A DNA stretch of 64,000 bases from Thermodesulfovibrionia bacterium (GCA_030646035.1 JAUSMY010000010.1:124001-188000), one strand, 5' to 3'. Positions 16,720 to 26,432 are shown, counted from the first letter of the stretch. Notes: generated by a model from the sequence alone, not told the origin. Made by a program: numbers and translations.

Positions 16720-18168
16720 CTATACGCCCGTACCCCTGAAGACTACATAAATCGTCTTGAAGAGTATTTTAATATCCAGCCATAAACTCCACTCATCAAT
16801 ATATTTCAGATCGAGTTTCATCCACTCATCAAAATCTTTAATAGCATTTCTTCCGCTTATCTGCCACAGACAGGTAATGCCCGGCTTTACAGAAAGTTTT
16901 CTCCTGTGCCAGCCTTCAAATTTTTCTACTTCGCTCTGAAGAGGAGGACGGGGGCCAACCAGTGACAGATCTCCCTTAAAAACACTCCAGAGCTGCGGCA
17001 GTTCGTCAAGGCTGTATTTTCTAAGCCATTTCCCAACCCTTGTAACCCTTGGATCATCCTTCATCTTAAAAACCGCTCCGCTCATTTCATTGAATCTGAT
17101 CAGGTCTTCCTTCAAAATGTCTGCGTTTTTAAGCATCGTTCTGAACTTATAGCTTGTCATGGGACGTTTATTGAGCCCCAGTATCTTCCACTTGTAGAAT
17201 ATAGGGCCTGAAGAATCAAGCTTTACAAGTACTGCTATAAAAGCAAATAAGGGTGCAAGCACGGTCAACCCGACAAAAGATACTGCTATATCAGCTATTC
17301 TTTTAATTGCCATCTCCAGATCATTTCTTTCTACAGGCAGAAATTTAATTATCGGAATGCCGTGAATAAGCTCAGTCCTGGACTTTGAAATAAGGTTTTT
17401 GAAAAAAGGAGAGATAATGCTGAACGGCACACCCTCTTTATCGCATACAGCCATTACCTCCTCAATATCTCCTAAATGCTTGGCAGGCAAAGCCACAACA
17501 ATTTCATCAATATGATAAGAGTGTAAAGCTTCTGAAAGGTTTCCTGCATAACCTACTGTCTCGTAGCCAAAAAACTGTTTTCCTACATTAATCTGCTCTC
17601 TGCTGATAAGGCCGATTATCTTAACCCCCCAATCCACATGCATCTTAACAGAATCAATAAATTCCCTGGCAACCTCCCCTGTCCCCAGGATTAAGATATT
17701 TCTTATATTCCTTCCCTTTTTTCGCAAGTATTTAACGACCTGGAATAAAATTACATTTTCTACAGCAAGCATTACGAAATTCACAACTCCGAAAAAGAGC
17801 ATAAGGGTTCTGGGGAAATCTGATTTTATTAAAAAGGCAATGGAGAGCACAATAGGAGATCCAATCAAGACCGTCCTCAAAACAATCAGGATATCAGTCT
17901 TTAAGGTAGTAAATCTCTGTCCTACATACTGATAAGATGTAGATCGCTGCCCTGTATAAGCTTCCTGATAACCGGAAAGCCCTCTCCAGACAATAACAAT
18001 TATTATAAGGATGAGCAGATGTTGATCCCATTCGACTGCAGAACCGAACTCATAAAGATTAAGTGAGGCATTCCTTAAAGATATAGCAACGAAAAACGAA
18101 GATATTGTAAGAAGATTATCAAGGAATATTTTACCTAATCTGTTTAGTACCGGATAGTCAGTTGTCAT
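16720..18168 (-). CDS. undecaprenyl-phosphate sugar-1-phosphate transferase, WbaP/WcaJ-like
   Basis: A 482-residue polyprenyl glycosylphosphotransferase. About five N-terminal membrane helices come first, then a CoA-binding-like Rossmann domain (NILILGTGEVAREF near residue 157). The last ~190 residues are the bacterial sugar transferase domain with PIFYKWKILG, the SYKFRTM, the YSLDELPQLWSVFKGDLSLVGPRPP and the VKPGITCLWQISGRN motifs. It starts repeat-unit synthesis by placing a sugar-1-phosphate on undecaprenyl phosphate. The window holds a second, unrelated initiating enzyme at 52.8-53.9 kb. Confidence 0.92.
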   Translation of the reverse strand: MTTDYPVLNRLGKIFLDNLLTISSFFVAISLRNASLNLYEFGSAVEWDQHLLILIIIVIVWRGLSGYQEAYTGQRSTSYQYVGQRFTTLKTDILIVLRTVLIGSPIVLSIAFLIKSDFPRTLMLFFGVVNFVMLAVENVILFQVVKYLRKKGRNIRNILILGTGEVAREFIDSVKMHVDWGVKIIGLISREQINVGKQFFGYETVGYAGNLSEALHSYHIDEIVVALPAKHLGDIEEVMAVCDKEGVPFSIISPFFKNLISKSRTELIHGIPIIKFLPVERNDLEMAIKRIADIAVSFVGLTVLAPLFAFIAVLVKLDSSGPIFYKWKILGLNKRPMTSYKFRTMLKNADILKEDLIRFNEMSGAVFKMKDDPRVTRVGKWLRKYSLDELPQLWSVFKGDLSLVGPRPPLQSEVEKFEGWHRRKLSVKPGITCLWQISGRNAIKDFDEWMKLDLKYIDEWSLWLDIKILFKTIYVVFRGTGV

Positions 18169-18172
18169 ATAT

Positions 18173-20419
18173 TTATTTTAATTGTTCCAAAAGAAGCTGT
18201 TCAAGGTGATCCACTACCGGATCCCAGTTGTATTCTTTTCTGGCAAGTTCAATAGCTTTAATCCTTTCGTTTTCCATAATCTCAGGTTTAACATTAATGA
18301 TATCTTCGATCTTCAGCCTTAAGTCAATTATGTTACCAGATTGAAATACAGCGCCACAATTATGAAGCGCATCCTGGTTTTCCGGTATATCGCTGGCCAG
18401 GATATAAAGGCCATAACTAAGCGCCTCTAATACGGAAACCGGCAGCCCCTCAGCAATGGAAGGATGAATAAAACAATATGCATTGCTGAATAATTCCTCT
18501 TTTAAAGCGCCTATGGCAAATCCCGTAAAAATAATATCCTCATGTTTTGCATATTTTAAAAGTCTTTTATAATATTTATCTCTGTGTTTAGTATCTCCTG
18601 CTATAACCAGTTTTTTTCCTTTTTTAATATCCTGCGGCAATCCTTCCCATGCCTTTAAAAGCAAATGGCAGCCTTTCTCAGGAACTAATCTTGACAGAAA
18701 AAGAATATAATCTTTCTCATTAATACCATATTGTAAAATAAGTTTTGGCTGACGTAAATTAGCTTCAGGAACTCCATTTCTTAAAACAATAGTTTCCATG
18801 CCATAGACTTTTTCCAACATATTTTTATGTCTTATATTAGTACAAAACGTAATGTTAGGAAACTTAACTGATGAATAAGCAGAGATCCGCAGCAACTTTT
18901 TCACAAATCTGTTCCACTTATCATTTCTCCAATCAAGTCCATGTATGTGAACAACTGTTTTTTTGCCGAATACCCTGGGTATCCAGCTCAGTACCGATAA
19001 CCCCACCGAGTTAAAATAAACTATCTTGTATCCACCGAAAAGTATTTTTACTAAAGCAGTAAGTGAATGAGTTATAGCATCAAGATGCTTTGTGTGAATA
19101 CCCGGACTTTGAAGCAAACCCATCCCTTTATAGCTGCTGATAGGCTTATCCTTCATATAGCTGTGGCGCACAAATATGTCAAACTGATGCCCCTTGTTGA
19201 CCATGCGGGAGCCGACTTCCTCCATCACATGCTCGATCCCTCCGGGATGCGGCATGCCTTTGACGCCAAGCACTGCTATCTTCATTTTAGAATTCTGTTT
19301 TTCAAACAGGCTAATAAAACTTTTTTCAAGCTTATCAGCCGCCTGATCCCAGTTGTACTCATTACGCGCAAGTTCCCTGGCCCGGATACCTTCTTTTTCA
19401 ATCTCATCCCGGCTCATATTGATAATTTTCTTAATTTTTTCTTTTAAGTCATCCACATCACCGCTTTTAAAAGTCGCACCGCAATCCCGTATCGCATCCT
19501 TGTTTTCCTGAATATCACTTGTCAAAACAAATAAACCATAACTCAGCGCCTCTAATACAGAGAGAGGCAATCCTTCAAGTACAGAAGGCTGCACAAAACA
19601 ATATGCATTGCTTAGTAATTCTTCTCTTAAATCTCCTGTTACAAATCCAGTAAAAATAACATCTTCCAGTTTTTCATATTCTTTACGAAGGTTATCTGTG
19701 TATTCGTTCTTGAAATTACTATCTCCTGCAATGATCAGCTTCATTCCATTTTTCTGCTCCAAAGACATTTCCTGCCAGGCCGTTAAAAGAAAATGACATC
19801 CTTTTGAATGAACTAATCGTGACATGAATAAAACATAGTCTTTCCCTTTGAGTCCATATTCCTTTATCAGTTCAGGCTTGCGAAAAACCGGGGGAGGAGC
19901 TCCATTCGGGATAAACTGACAACTGCTGCCATAATGCTTTTCGAGAAAGATTTTATCAGTCTGCCCGCAGCATATCGTAAGGTTCGGTAACCTGGCTGTT
20001 GTATATGCAGAAAAACGTATCAGCATTTTTGCAATTCTGCCCCATTTTTCTCTTTTCCAATCAAGGCCATGCGTGTGAACAACTGATTTTTTGCCAAACA
20101 GCCTGGGTATCCAGCTCAATACCGATAACCCCACCGAGTTAAAATAGACTATCTCGTATCCACCAAACAGTATTTTTACTAAGGCGGTAAGTGAATGGGT
20201 TATCGCATCAAGATTCTTGCTGTGAATGCCCGGACTGCGGGGCAGACCCATTCCTTTATAGCTGCTAATGGGCTGATCCTTCATATAATCCCGGCGCACA
20301 AATATATCAAACTGATGCCCCTTATTGACCAGACGGGAGCCGACTTCCTCCATCACATGCTCGATCCCTCCGGGATGCGGGATGCCCTTGGCGCCAAGCA
20401 CTGCTATCTTTAATTTCAT
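18173..20419 (-). CDS. tandem-fused double GT4 glycosyltransferase
   Basis: One open frame of 748 residues encodes two complete GT4 enzymes head to tail: residues 1-378 and 379-748. Each half has its own KIAVLGxKGxPHPGGIEHVMEEVGSR start, HxHGLDW, SRLVxxKGCHxLLxAW and the EGLPxSVLEALSYG nucleotide-sugar motif. The second half even keeps its ancestral ATG (19285), now internal, without a stop codon before it. By hand count the first ~118 residues of the halves share about 88% identity (14 differences), while the remainder is much more divergent. Usual GT4 length is 350-420, so this is a duplication followed by in-frame fusion. Two successive transfers of similar sugars by one polypeptide is a plausible role, not shown. 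Confidence 0.9.
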   Translation of the reverse strand: MKLKIAVLGAKGIPHPGGIEHVMEEVGSRLVNKGHQFDIFVRRDYMKDQPISSYKGMGLPRSPGIHSKNLDAITHSLTALVKILFGGYEIVYFNSVGLSVLSWIPRLFGKKSVVHTHGLDWKREKWGRIAKMLIRFSAYTTARLPNLTICCGQTDKIFLEKHYGSSCQFIPNGAPPPVFRKPELIKEYGLKGKDYVLFMSRLVHSKGCHFLLTAWQEMSLEQKNGMKLIIAGDSNFKNEYTDNLRKEYEKLEDVIFTGFVTGDLREELLSNAYCFVQPSVLEGLPLSVLEALSYGLFVLTSDIQENKDAIRDCGATFKSGDVDDLKEKIKKIINMSRDEIEKEGIRARELARNEYNWDQAADKLEKSFISLFEKQNSKMKIAVLGVKGMPHPGGIEHVMEEVGSRMVNKGHQFDIFVRHSYMKDKPISSYKGMGLLQSPGIHTKHLDAITHSLTALVKILFGGYKIVYFNSVGLSVLSWIPRVFGKKTVVHIHGLDWRNDKWNRFVKKLLRISAYSSVKFPNITFCTNIRHKNMLEKVYGMETIVLRNGVPEANLRQPKLILQYGINEKDYILFLSRLVPEKGCHLLLKAWEGLPQDIKKGKKLVIAGDTKHRDKYYKRLLKYAKHEDIIFTGFAIGALKEELFSNAYCFIHPSIAEGLPVSVLEALSYGLYILASDIPENQDALHNCGAVFQSGNIIDLRLKIEDIINVKPEIMENERIKAIELARKEYNWDPVVDHLEQLLLEQLK
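18929..19282 (-). repeat. direct repeat, copy 2 of the duplicated GT4 N-terminal region
   Basis: Encodes residues 380-497 of the fused GT4 protein. It pairs with 20057-20410 in the same orientation, with about 88% amino-acid identity by hand count. DNA identity is visibly high, for example around the HPGGIEHVMEEVGSR codons. Confidence 0.85.
20057..20410 (-). repeat. direct repeat, copy 1 of the duplicated GT4 N-terminal region
   Basis: Encodes residues 4-121 of the fused GT4 protein and pairs with 18929-19282. The sharp drop in similarity after the HGLDW motif suggests recent duplication or gene conversion limited to the acceptor-binding half. Confidence 0.85.
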
Positions 20420-20444
20420 GATCGGTTAACAGGCAGAGATATTT

Positions 20445-21440
20445 TTAATCGAGGCATATTTCTTTATTGAACTTTAACCGCAATTTGTTTTCCGTTATCC
20501 AGAGCAGGGGAATCCACGGAGTTTTACGCATTGCCGGAACAGCCGTGCCGACCATCCAGCAATTCTTGCCGCATTTTTTCACATTTTGCCTGACTTCTTC
20601 CGCTTTCGGAGAATTCCAGATATTATCAAAATCCTGCGTTTTCAAATCTCCCATTACCCATGGTTCTTCAGATCCGTTACAGGCTAAGATCATGCCGTAG
20701 GGGTCCAGAAAGAAAAGATCCTTTGCCGCTCCGCATTGAAGACTTCTGATCTCACCTTTCATGTATCTGGTTAAACCATAATTGATATAGGCCCTTCCCA
20801 TATCCTTTAGCCTGAGCCGTAGATCCTTCCTTTTGGAAGCGAGCAAGGCAGTTATAAAATCATTCATTTTCCGCACAACAAAATCAAGATCCTCAATTTT
20901 ATTATCATGCTTATGGAAATAAAAGGAATTGTGCATAACACATGTGGCAAACTCAACCCCCATATAACTGCATAGCCTGTAAAGATCCAGGAGGTCGTTA
21001 GCGTTTTTATCGGTAACCACCATTCCAAAACCTACATCTTTAACACCCGCTTCCATAAGGCCCAGGACTGTCTTCATGGCATGGTCAAAACCATTTTTAA
21101 TGCCTCTTATCTCATCATTCAGCGCAGGTAATCCCTCAAGGCTTATCCTGAAAGTAACCTGCGGATATTTTTTTCCGACCGCGACAAGGCGCTCGGTGAA
21201 AAAACCGTTCGTGCTGATCTCAAGGCGAGGAGTTTTTTTAACAAGCACGCTTACAATATCCATTAGATCATCACGAAGAGCAGCTTCTCCGCCTGTCAGA
21301 TTGATCCGATGCTGTCCCGAGGGGATCTTATCCATGATTTCAGGGCCGATCTCTTCACTCTTTCTACTCGGATGCTGCCACGTATTGCACATCTGACATT
21401 TCGCGTTGCACCGGTAAGTTACAACAACCGCGCTTTCCAT
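20445..21440 (-). CDS. radical SAM protein with SPASM-like C-terminal cysteines
   Basis: A 331-residue radical SAM enzyme. Cys11, Cys15 and Cys18 (YRCNAKCQMC) hold the 4Fe-4S cluster, NLTGGEAALRDDL is the SAM-contacting GGE motif, and LEISTNGF continues the barrel. C-terminal Cys in SLQCGAAKDLFFLDPYG, MILACNGSEE and KKCGKNCWMVG fit a SPASM/twitch auxiliary cluster domain. A GAGGGG site precedes the ATG. Radical SAM proteins of this type occur in polysaccharide loci, but substrates are unknown. It lies 25 bases upstream of the fused GT4 gene. Confidence 0.85.
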   Translation of the reverse strand: MESAVVVTYRCNAKCQMCNTWQHPSRKSEEIGPEIMDKIPSGQHRINLTGGEAALRDDLMDIVSVLVKKTPRLEISTNGFFTERLVAVGKKYPQVTFRISLEGLPALNDEIRGIKNGFDHAMKTVLGLMEAGVKDVGFGMVVTDKNANDLLDLYRLCSYMGVEFATCVMHNSFYFHKHDNKIEDLDFVVRKMNDFITALLASKRKDLRLRLKDMGRAYINYGLTRYMKGEIRSLQCGAAKDLFFLDPYGMILACNGSEEPWVMGDLKTQDFDNIWNSPKAEEVRQNVKKCGKNCWMVGTAVPAMRKTPWIPLLWITENKLRLKFNKEICLD

Positions 21441-21529
21441 GAATAGTTACCCCTCATTTTTATAAGAAAAGATTATATTATTATACAACTTCACGGGGAA
21501 AAGTTACGATTATGACCTGCCTGTTATTG

Positions 21530-22369
21530 TCATATCCGAAAACATTTACGAAAAATATGTATTAAGCTATTTTCAAATATGCCGGAAAGCCGGGCCTTTA
21601 ATACAAACAAAGGAAAGTTTCTCACGCCTATTCTTTTTAGCGCGAAAATATCATTTTCCTCAGTAATAAATCCGTTGTCCGTTGCAAAAGCAGCAATGAA
21701 ACCGGCATCTTTAACAACCTGCATTGTCTCATCTGTAAAATCTCTTCCTCTCTTGCCATATGGATATGCGAAATAATTAACCTTTTCCTGAAGAATTTCC
21801 TCAAGCGCTGATTTTGAATCACAGATTTCACGGACAGCCGCATCTCTGATTAATTCAGCCAGAACTTTATGTGTCATAGTATGCGCGCCAAATCTTATCC
21901 CGCCTTTTTGCATTATGGCCATATCGTCTTTGCTCAGTCCTTCTTTATCCCCTATGAAGCAAGAGGCAACAAATACTGCTGCCGGAACATTATTTTTTTT
22001 CAGCACAGGATATGCATGTGTATAATTGTCTTTAAACCCGTCATCAAATGTAATGGCAACTGTATCAATATCAAACTTCTTATTACACAGATACGCATCT
22101 ACCATTTCATCCAGAGATATAATTCTATAATTATTCTTAAGGTAAGATATCTGACTCTCAAAGTTTTTTACGGGGACTGTCATATCCGGTATATCATTGC
22201 TATTGCCGATCCGGTGATACATCAATACAACAGCTTTATGCTTTTTAAAGACCTTTCTGAGCAGGTATGTGTATAAAGGGAGAATCCCGGAATAAAATAA
22301 CAGGAAAGAAATTATAGCTAATATATGCCATGCAATCCTGTATTTCAGTCTTAATATCTTTCTGGACAT
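21530..22369 (-). CDS. membrane-anchored polysaccharide deacetylase (NodB fold)
   Basis: A 279-residue protein with an N-terminal membrane segment (about residues 12-35). Deacetylase motifs follow: VLMYHRIGN, TVAITFDDGFKDNYTHAYPVL (catalytic TFDDG), RFGAHTMTHKVLAEL (HxxxH metal site) and YFAYPYGKRGRDF. It probably acts in the periplasm on acetylated glycan, unlike the cytoplasmic-looking XrtA-type deacetylase at 11.1-12.0 kb. The neighbouring genes are a radical SAM protein and an SGNH protein. Confidence 0.87.
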   Translation of the reverse strand: MSRKILRLKYRIAWHILAIISFLLFYSGILPLYTYLLRKVFKKHKAVVLMYHRIGNSNDIPDMTVPVKNFESQISYLKNNYRIISLDEMVDAYLCNKKFDIDTVAITFDDGFKDNYTHAYPVLKKNNVPAAVFVASCFIGDKEGLSKDDMAIMQKGGIRFGAHTMTHKVLAELIRDAAVREICDSKSALEEILQEKVNYFAYPYGKRGRDFTDETMQVVKDAGFIAAFATDNGFITEENDIFALKRIGVRNFPLFVLKARLSGIFENSLIHIFRKCFRI

Positions 22370-22454
22370 TTTTTGGTCAAATCAATACATTTATATTGAT
22401 AATAACTAAAGAAGGGTTGCATCCATGCCACGGTTAACTCAAAGAAAAACAGCA

Positions 22455-23525
22455 TCATAATCCCATGGCTTCTTTAAGCTTTGCTGCGACAAAGGCATTG
22501 CCTTTTGCGGTCATATGCCCTTTATACATGCTTTTATATTCCTCTTCATTATTTTCTTTAAGCTCCAGGAGTGACGGCCACAAATCAACTACAGTAAGAG
22601 ATGATCCCTTAAGACAGGTTTTTAGCTGGCCCATGGTTTCAAGCATCTCCGGCAACGGTACTTCATGTATTTGGGATGTCATGTCATGATATTGAAGAAG
22701 AATATATACCTTTATGTTTTTTGTTTTAGCAATATCCATAAGTTCTTTAAAAATAAGACAGGTTACTTTTACTCCTTCAGCATGTTCGGTTGTATCGTTC
22801 CATATCCCCTGAAGCCAATATTCCGGATTTATTCTCATCATAAATATATGAATAAAAAAGCTGTGCCCAAGAACTTTGCGAAACTTGCCCAGAATTGCCT
22901 GTTCCTGAGAAGGCGGTGGTACAGGAATGTTTTTTAGAATTAGCTTCCCGCCTGACGCTTCAAAATAAGGTTTACCAACTCCTCTTCTGACCGACTGTTC
23001 AGCACGCATTACATGATCATACATAACATCCATAATTAAAATATCAGGTTTATAAATATCGATGAGCTTCCTTGCTCTTAAGAAAGACTGATCAGTCCCA
23101 TATCCAAAAACTCCTGCATTAATCACCCTCTTCTGCAGCATCTTCCCCAAAATAGCCGGAAATGTTTCATGGTCTGAAACCTGATCGCCAAAAGTGAATG
23201 AACCACCCACAACTAAAACCGGGGCAGAATCGGATAAACCGGACTGAGGACTATCCTGGCCGTTTGAGCGGATTCCATTCTCCAGGATTGTAAGGGTTGT
23301 TCCCCAGACATTTTCTTTATTCGATACACTTTTTTTCGGTATCCACCCCAATAACTCAGGATCAAATTCTGCAGGATAGGCGGAACGGAAAAACATACTC
23401 TTTTCATCAACAAAATTCTTGAAACTATATTCACTTTTATATATCCTTGCCGCAACCTCCAGAACTAACAACATCAGAAGTATACTGACAATGGAAATGG
23501 CTATGTTGAGAAATTTACTTTTCAT
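22455..23525 (-). CDS. membrane-anchored SGNH/GDSL-like protein, probably catalytically degenerate
   Basis: A 356-residue protein with an N-terminal membrane helix (residues about 7-25) and a periplasmic SGNH fold. Block I is VVGGSFTFGDQV with Ser109, and block II is NAGVFGYGTDQS. At block III the usual GxND reads VMYD, with Tyr169 replacing the oxyanion Asn. The final His337 (YKGHMTAKGN) lacks the Asp that normally sits two or three residues before it. SGNH proteins in glycan loci add or remove O-acetyl groups; this one may bind rather than cut. Lengths and blocks I/II support the family call. Confidence 0.78.
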   Translation of the reverse strand: MKSKFLNIAISIVSILLMLLVLEVAARIYKSEYSFKNFVDEKSMFFRSAYPAEFDPELLGWIPKKSVSNKENVWGTTLTILENGIRSNGQDSPQSGLSDSAPVLVVGGSFTFGDQVSDHETFPAILGKMLQKRVINAGVFGYGTDQSFLRARKLIDIYKPDILIMDVMYDHVMRAEQSVRRGVGKPYFEASGGKLILKNIPVPPPSQEQAILGKFRKVLGHSFFIHIFMMRINPEYWLQGIWNDTTEHAEGVKVTCLIFKELMDIAKTKNIKVYILLQYHDMTSQIHEVPLPEMLETMGQLKTCLKGSSLTVVDLWPSLLELKENNEEEYKSMYKGHMTAKGNAFVAAKLKEAMGL

Positions 23526-23819
23526 TTTTTTGGCTTATATAACTATAGGAAACTGTTTATGAAATTACTGAGTATTCTAACCTTTCTACGAATGTTTTTC
23601 TTGAATTTGAGTCGTAATTAGCAGTGATATGCTCAACCTGATAATTATTAAGACGTTAATAATATTATAGGATCTCCTGTTTATTTTTTCCTATTAATTA
23701 CTGTATCATTTTTAAAGCAGGCAATTCTGACAACAACCACATTTAGAACACATTTGTAATATTCATGGATATGGAGACTGCTGACATGGAAGCAATAAAC
23801 GTCAACATTAAGATGTGAA
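23526..23819. other. 294-base spacer between divergent SGNH genes
   Basis: AT-rich DNA between two divergently transcribed SGNH genes. It must hold both promoters, but no clear -35/-10 pair, operator or hairpin was recognised. A 17-codon frame ending just before the ATG at 23820 has no support as a gene. Confidence 0.5.
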
Positions 23820-24806
23820 ATGAAGAAAATACTTTTTTCATTAATTGCCTTCATAATTATCTGTACTATGCTGTTTCTCTTTGGCGAGTTCAGCATTAGG
23901 GCCTTTTATCCGAGATTTTCAAATTATAATATGGAGATGTGGAGATATGCTGCAGAAATAAAGCAGCCATTAGACAATAAACGACTTCCATTTCATCACT
24001 ACCCTAATAAAGAAGGTGTCTATTACAATGCCAAAATAAAGACTAATTCTATGGGCTTCAGAGATTTTGAGTATACTCTCAAAAAACCCGAAGACAAAAA
24101 ACGAATTGTTTTTATCGGGGATTCATTTACGCTGGGCTGGGGGGTTGAATTTGAAGATATTTATTCAAAAAAACTTGAAAAATCGCTAAATGAAAACCAA
24201 AACAGCTATGAGGTCATTAATATGGGTGTTGGTAACTATAACAGCATCATGGAAACCGAACTATTTAAATCAAAAGGATTAAGCCTTAACCCTGACTTAG
24301 TGATCCTTATGTATTTCATTAATGACGCTGAGCCAACCCCTCATAATGTGACCCCATTAGAATATAAGACAAGAAGAAATTCTTATTTCATGGCTTTCCT
24401 GCTTGACCGCTTTATTAAATTCAAAACAGCTTTGGATCAAAGTTATGACTGGAAAAAATACTACGGGGATCTGTATATTCATAATCCTGACAACCTTGCA
24501 TCAAACAAAAAATCACTGGAAGAACTTATCACATTATGTAATGCAAACAACATAAAATTGCTTATAGTAAACATCCCGGAACTGCATAACCTTAAAAATT
24601 ATCCTTTTCGATTTGCAACGCAATATATATCTCAGATCTCAGAAGAAGGCAAAGTGCCTTTTCTCGATCTCCTCCCGTATCTTGCCGATCAGGAACCTGA
24701 ATCTTTATGGGTCAGCCTTGAGGACCCCCATGCTAATGCCAAGGCTAATTCAATTATTTCAAATACTATATATGAGAAGATAAGAAACGAAGGATTACTG
24801 AATTAA
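23820..24806 (+). CDS. membrane-anchored SGNH/GDSL hydrolase-fold protein
   Basis: A 328-residue protein with an N-terminal membrane helix (about residues 4-24) and an intact SGNH pattern. Block I is IVFIGDSFTLGWGVEFED, block II INMGVGNYNSI, block III VILMYFINDAEP and block V LEDPHANAKAN. The Ser, Gly, Asn and Asp/His needed for catalysis are all present, in contrast to the divergent neighbour at 22.5 kb. It likely acts on acyl groups of the surface glycan. It is the only plus-strand gene between 10.5 and 53.9 kb. Confidence 0.8.
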   Translation: MKKILFSLIAFIIICTMLFLFGEFSIRAFYPRFSNYNMEMWRYAAEIKQPLDNKRLPFHHYPNKEGVYYNAKIKTNSMGFRDFEYTLKKPEDKKRIVFIGDSFTLGWGVEFEDIYSKKLEKSLNENQNSYEVINMGVGNYNSIMETELFKSKGLSLNPDLVILMYFINDAEPTPHNVTPLEYKTRRNSYFMAFLLDRFIKFKTALDQSYDWKKYYGDLYIHNPDNLASNKKSLEELITLCNANNIKLLIVNIPELHNLKNYPFRFATQYISQISEEGKVPFLDLLPYLADQEPESLWVSLEDPHANAKANSIISNTIYEKIRNEGLLN

Positions 24807-24830
24807 ATACTGAAGAGTTATGTTTATCCG

Positions 24831-26432
24831 CTAATATTTAACCTTAAACATCCTGATAAGCTTCTCTGAATCGTCCTCATATACAAGGTCAACCTCATCA
24901 GAATACTTATCCATATTTATTAATTCATTATACATTTCCCATTCAGATACAGATGAGCGCTCGTCAATCACAATAAAGTCAACATGATATCTCTTTGCAA
25001 AATTTACCACATCAGAGGAATTGGCATACGGCAACATAGTATATCTCGCATCACTGTAAAAGCTGACCCATGGAGTACGATGCATGACATTAAGTTTTTC
25101 ATATTCTGACGAAACTCTGTTCTTTAAAAATAAACCGGCCTTCATATGCTCAACCGGAAATTCTTTCTCGCCAAAAATATCGGTTCTGAATGCATTGAAG
25201 AAACAAAGTGTCAAAATGCAAAGCATAATGATTATGCATTTAATATTCTTCTCAAGACACAGGACGACTCTATTATCCCTGATGCAATAATAAGCTGCTG
25301 CTGCAGATATAGCCGCAGTGGAGCGGACGAAACCCAATGATGCAATTAAAACCAGAAATAGAGCAGTTGGAAACATGAGTTTTTCAAGGATGAAAAAAGA
25401 AGGATAAACCGCAAAAAATACAAATGAAAATACAAGCAGAACCATCTTGTTCCTGTCTTTAAATAAATCTTTGCTGAAGAAAGCAAAAAGCAGAGGCATT
25501 AAAACAGACATTAAAAACCGCAACACCGTTTTTAATGCTATCTTTGAATTGCTTATATAACCTCTAACAAATTCAGCCGGCTTCTTTGCTATGACGCTGA
25601 TGATAGACGCTTTACTGGTGACATCAAAGGCCTGCAAGTGTGTTTTTCTATCATTCAGCGAATAAGCTGCCTTATCATATTCGACCTCCTCTGATTTAAC
25701 TCCCGCATCTAGGATTACAGGAAGATAAACAGCCTTACCGGACAGCGCAAACTTGCCAGTGGAATTCTTTATATAAAATAAGTACGGGGATGAAATCAGG
25801 AAGAAAAATACAATTGCGACGGCAACTCCCAGCAATCTTTTTTTATTCTTAAACGGATTGCTCCCAACCAATGACAGAAAAGGCAATAACAACAAGTAAA
25901 TACCCTCAGGCCTTGTTAAATACAAAAATGCTGTCAGAATTCCAAGCAGCATGTAACTGTAAAATTTATTCTTTCTGATTGAAGTCATATACAGGTAGAT
26001 GCAAAGGAATAATAGAAAGAAGAACAATGCCTCTGTAGCAACCCTGACAGATACTTCAAGCATCGAGGGGTGAAACGCATAAATAAAAGAGGCGAACAAG
26101 CCTGATTCTTCATTATGCAACTCCTTCCCGATCAGGTAAAATAAAAATATGGTTATTCCGCTGAAAAACAAGGATACGAATTTTGCTGAAAAGAAAAGAT
26201 CATTAAAGAGGAGATCTGTCATGCCGATCAATATCGGATACATCGGCTGGAAGAAGACACCCCAGTTATAATTTTCACCAAAGGCATATCTGCCGTTTTC
26301 TATCAGGTTTTTTCCGAGACGCATATACGATACGCCGTCAATACCGACATATACTTCGTTATTGAAAATAAATATCCTGACAGCCAAACCAATTAGCAGA
26401 ATAGCGGATAAGATTATACGCTCTTTTTTCAT
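24831..26432 (-). CDS. large GT-C fold membrane glycosyltransferase (GT39/ArnT-like)
   Basis: A 533-residue protein with roughly eleven membrane segments. It has a first periplasmic loop VGIDGVSYMRLGKNLIENGRYAF followed by FFQPMYPIL, the layout of GT-C enzymes that take sugar from polyprenyl phosphate. The acidic residue of the loop is Asp in IDGVSYM, without the second acidic residue of the DE motif. A soluble C-terminal domain ends in MFKVKY. It is unlike the paralogous pair at 8.2 and 55.9 kb. The acceptor could be a glycan, lipid or protein. Confidence 0.75.
   Translation of the reverse strand: MKKERIILSAILLIGLAVRIFIFNNEVYVGIDGVSYMRLGKNLIENGRYAFGENYNWGVFFQPMYPILIGMTDLLFNDLFFSAKFVSLFFSGITIFLFYLIGKELHNEESGLFASFIYAFHPSMLEVSVRVATEALFFFLLFLCIYLYMTSIRKNKFYSYMLLGILTAFLYLTRPEGIYLLLLPFLSLVGSNPFKNKKRLLGVAVAIVFFFLISSPYLFYIKNSTGKFALSGKAVYLPVILDAGVKSEEVEYDKAAYSLNDRKTHLQAFDVTSKASIISVIAKKPAEFVRGYISNSKIALKTVLRFLMSVLMPLLFAFFSKDLFKDRNKMVLLVFSFVFFAVYPSFFILEKLMFPTALFLVLIASLGFVRSTAAISAAAAYYCIRDNRVVLCLEKNIKCIIIMLCILTLCFFNAFRTDIFGEKEFPVEHMKAGLFLKNRVSSEYEKLNVMHRTPWVSFYSDARYTMLPYANSSDVVNFAKRYHVDFIVIDERSSVSEWEMYNELINMDKYSDEVDLVYEDDSEKLIRMFKVKY

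Noticed and set aside
23767-23820. 17-codon frame just before the plus-strand SGNH gene
   Set aside because: No ribosome site and Met-rich random composition; it ends at the next gene start by chance.
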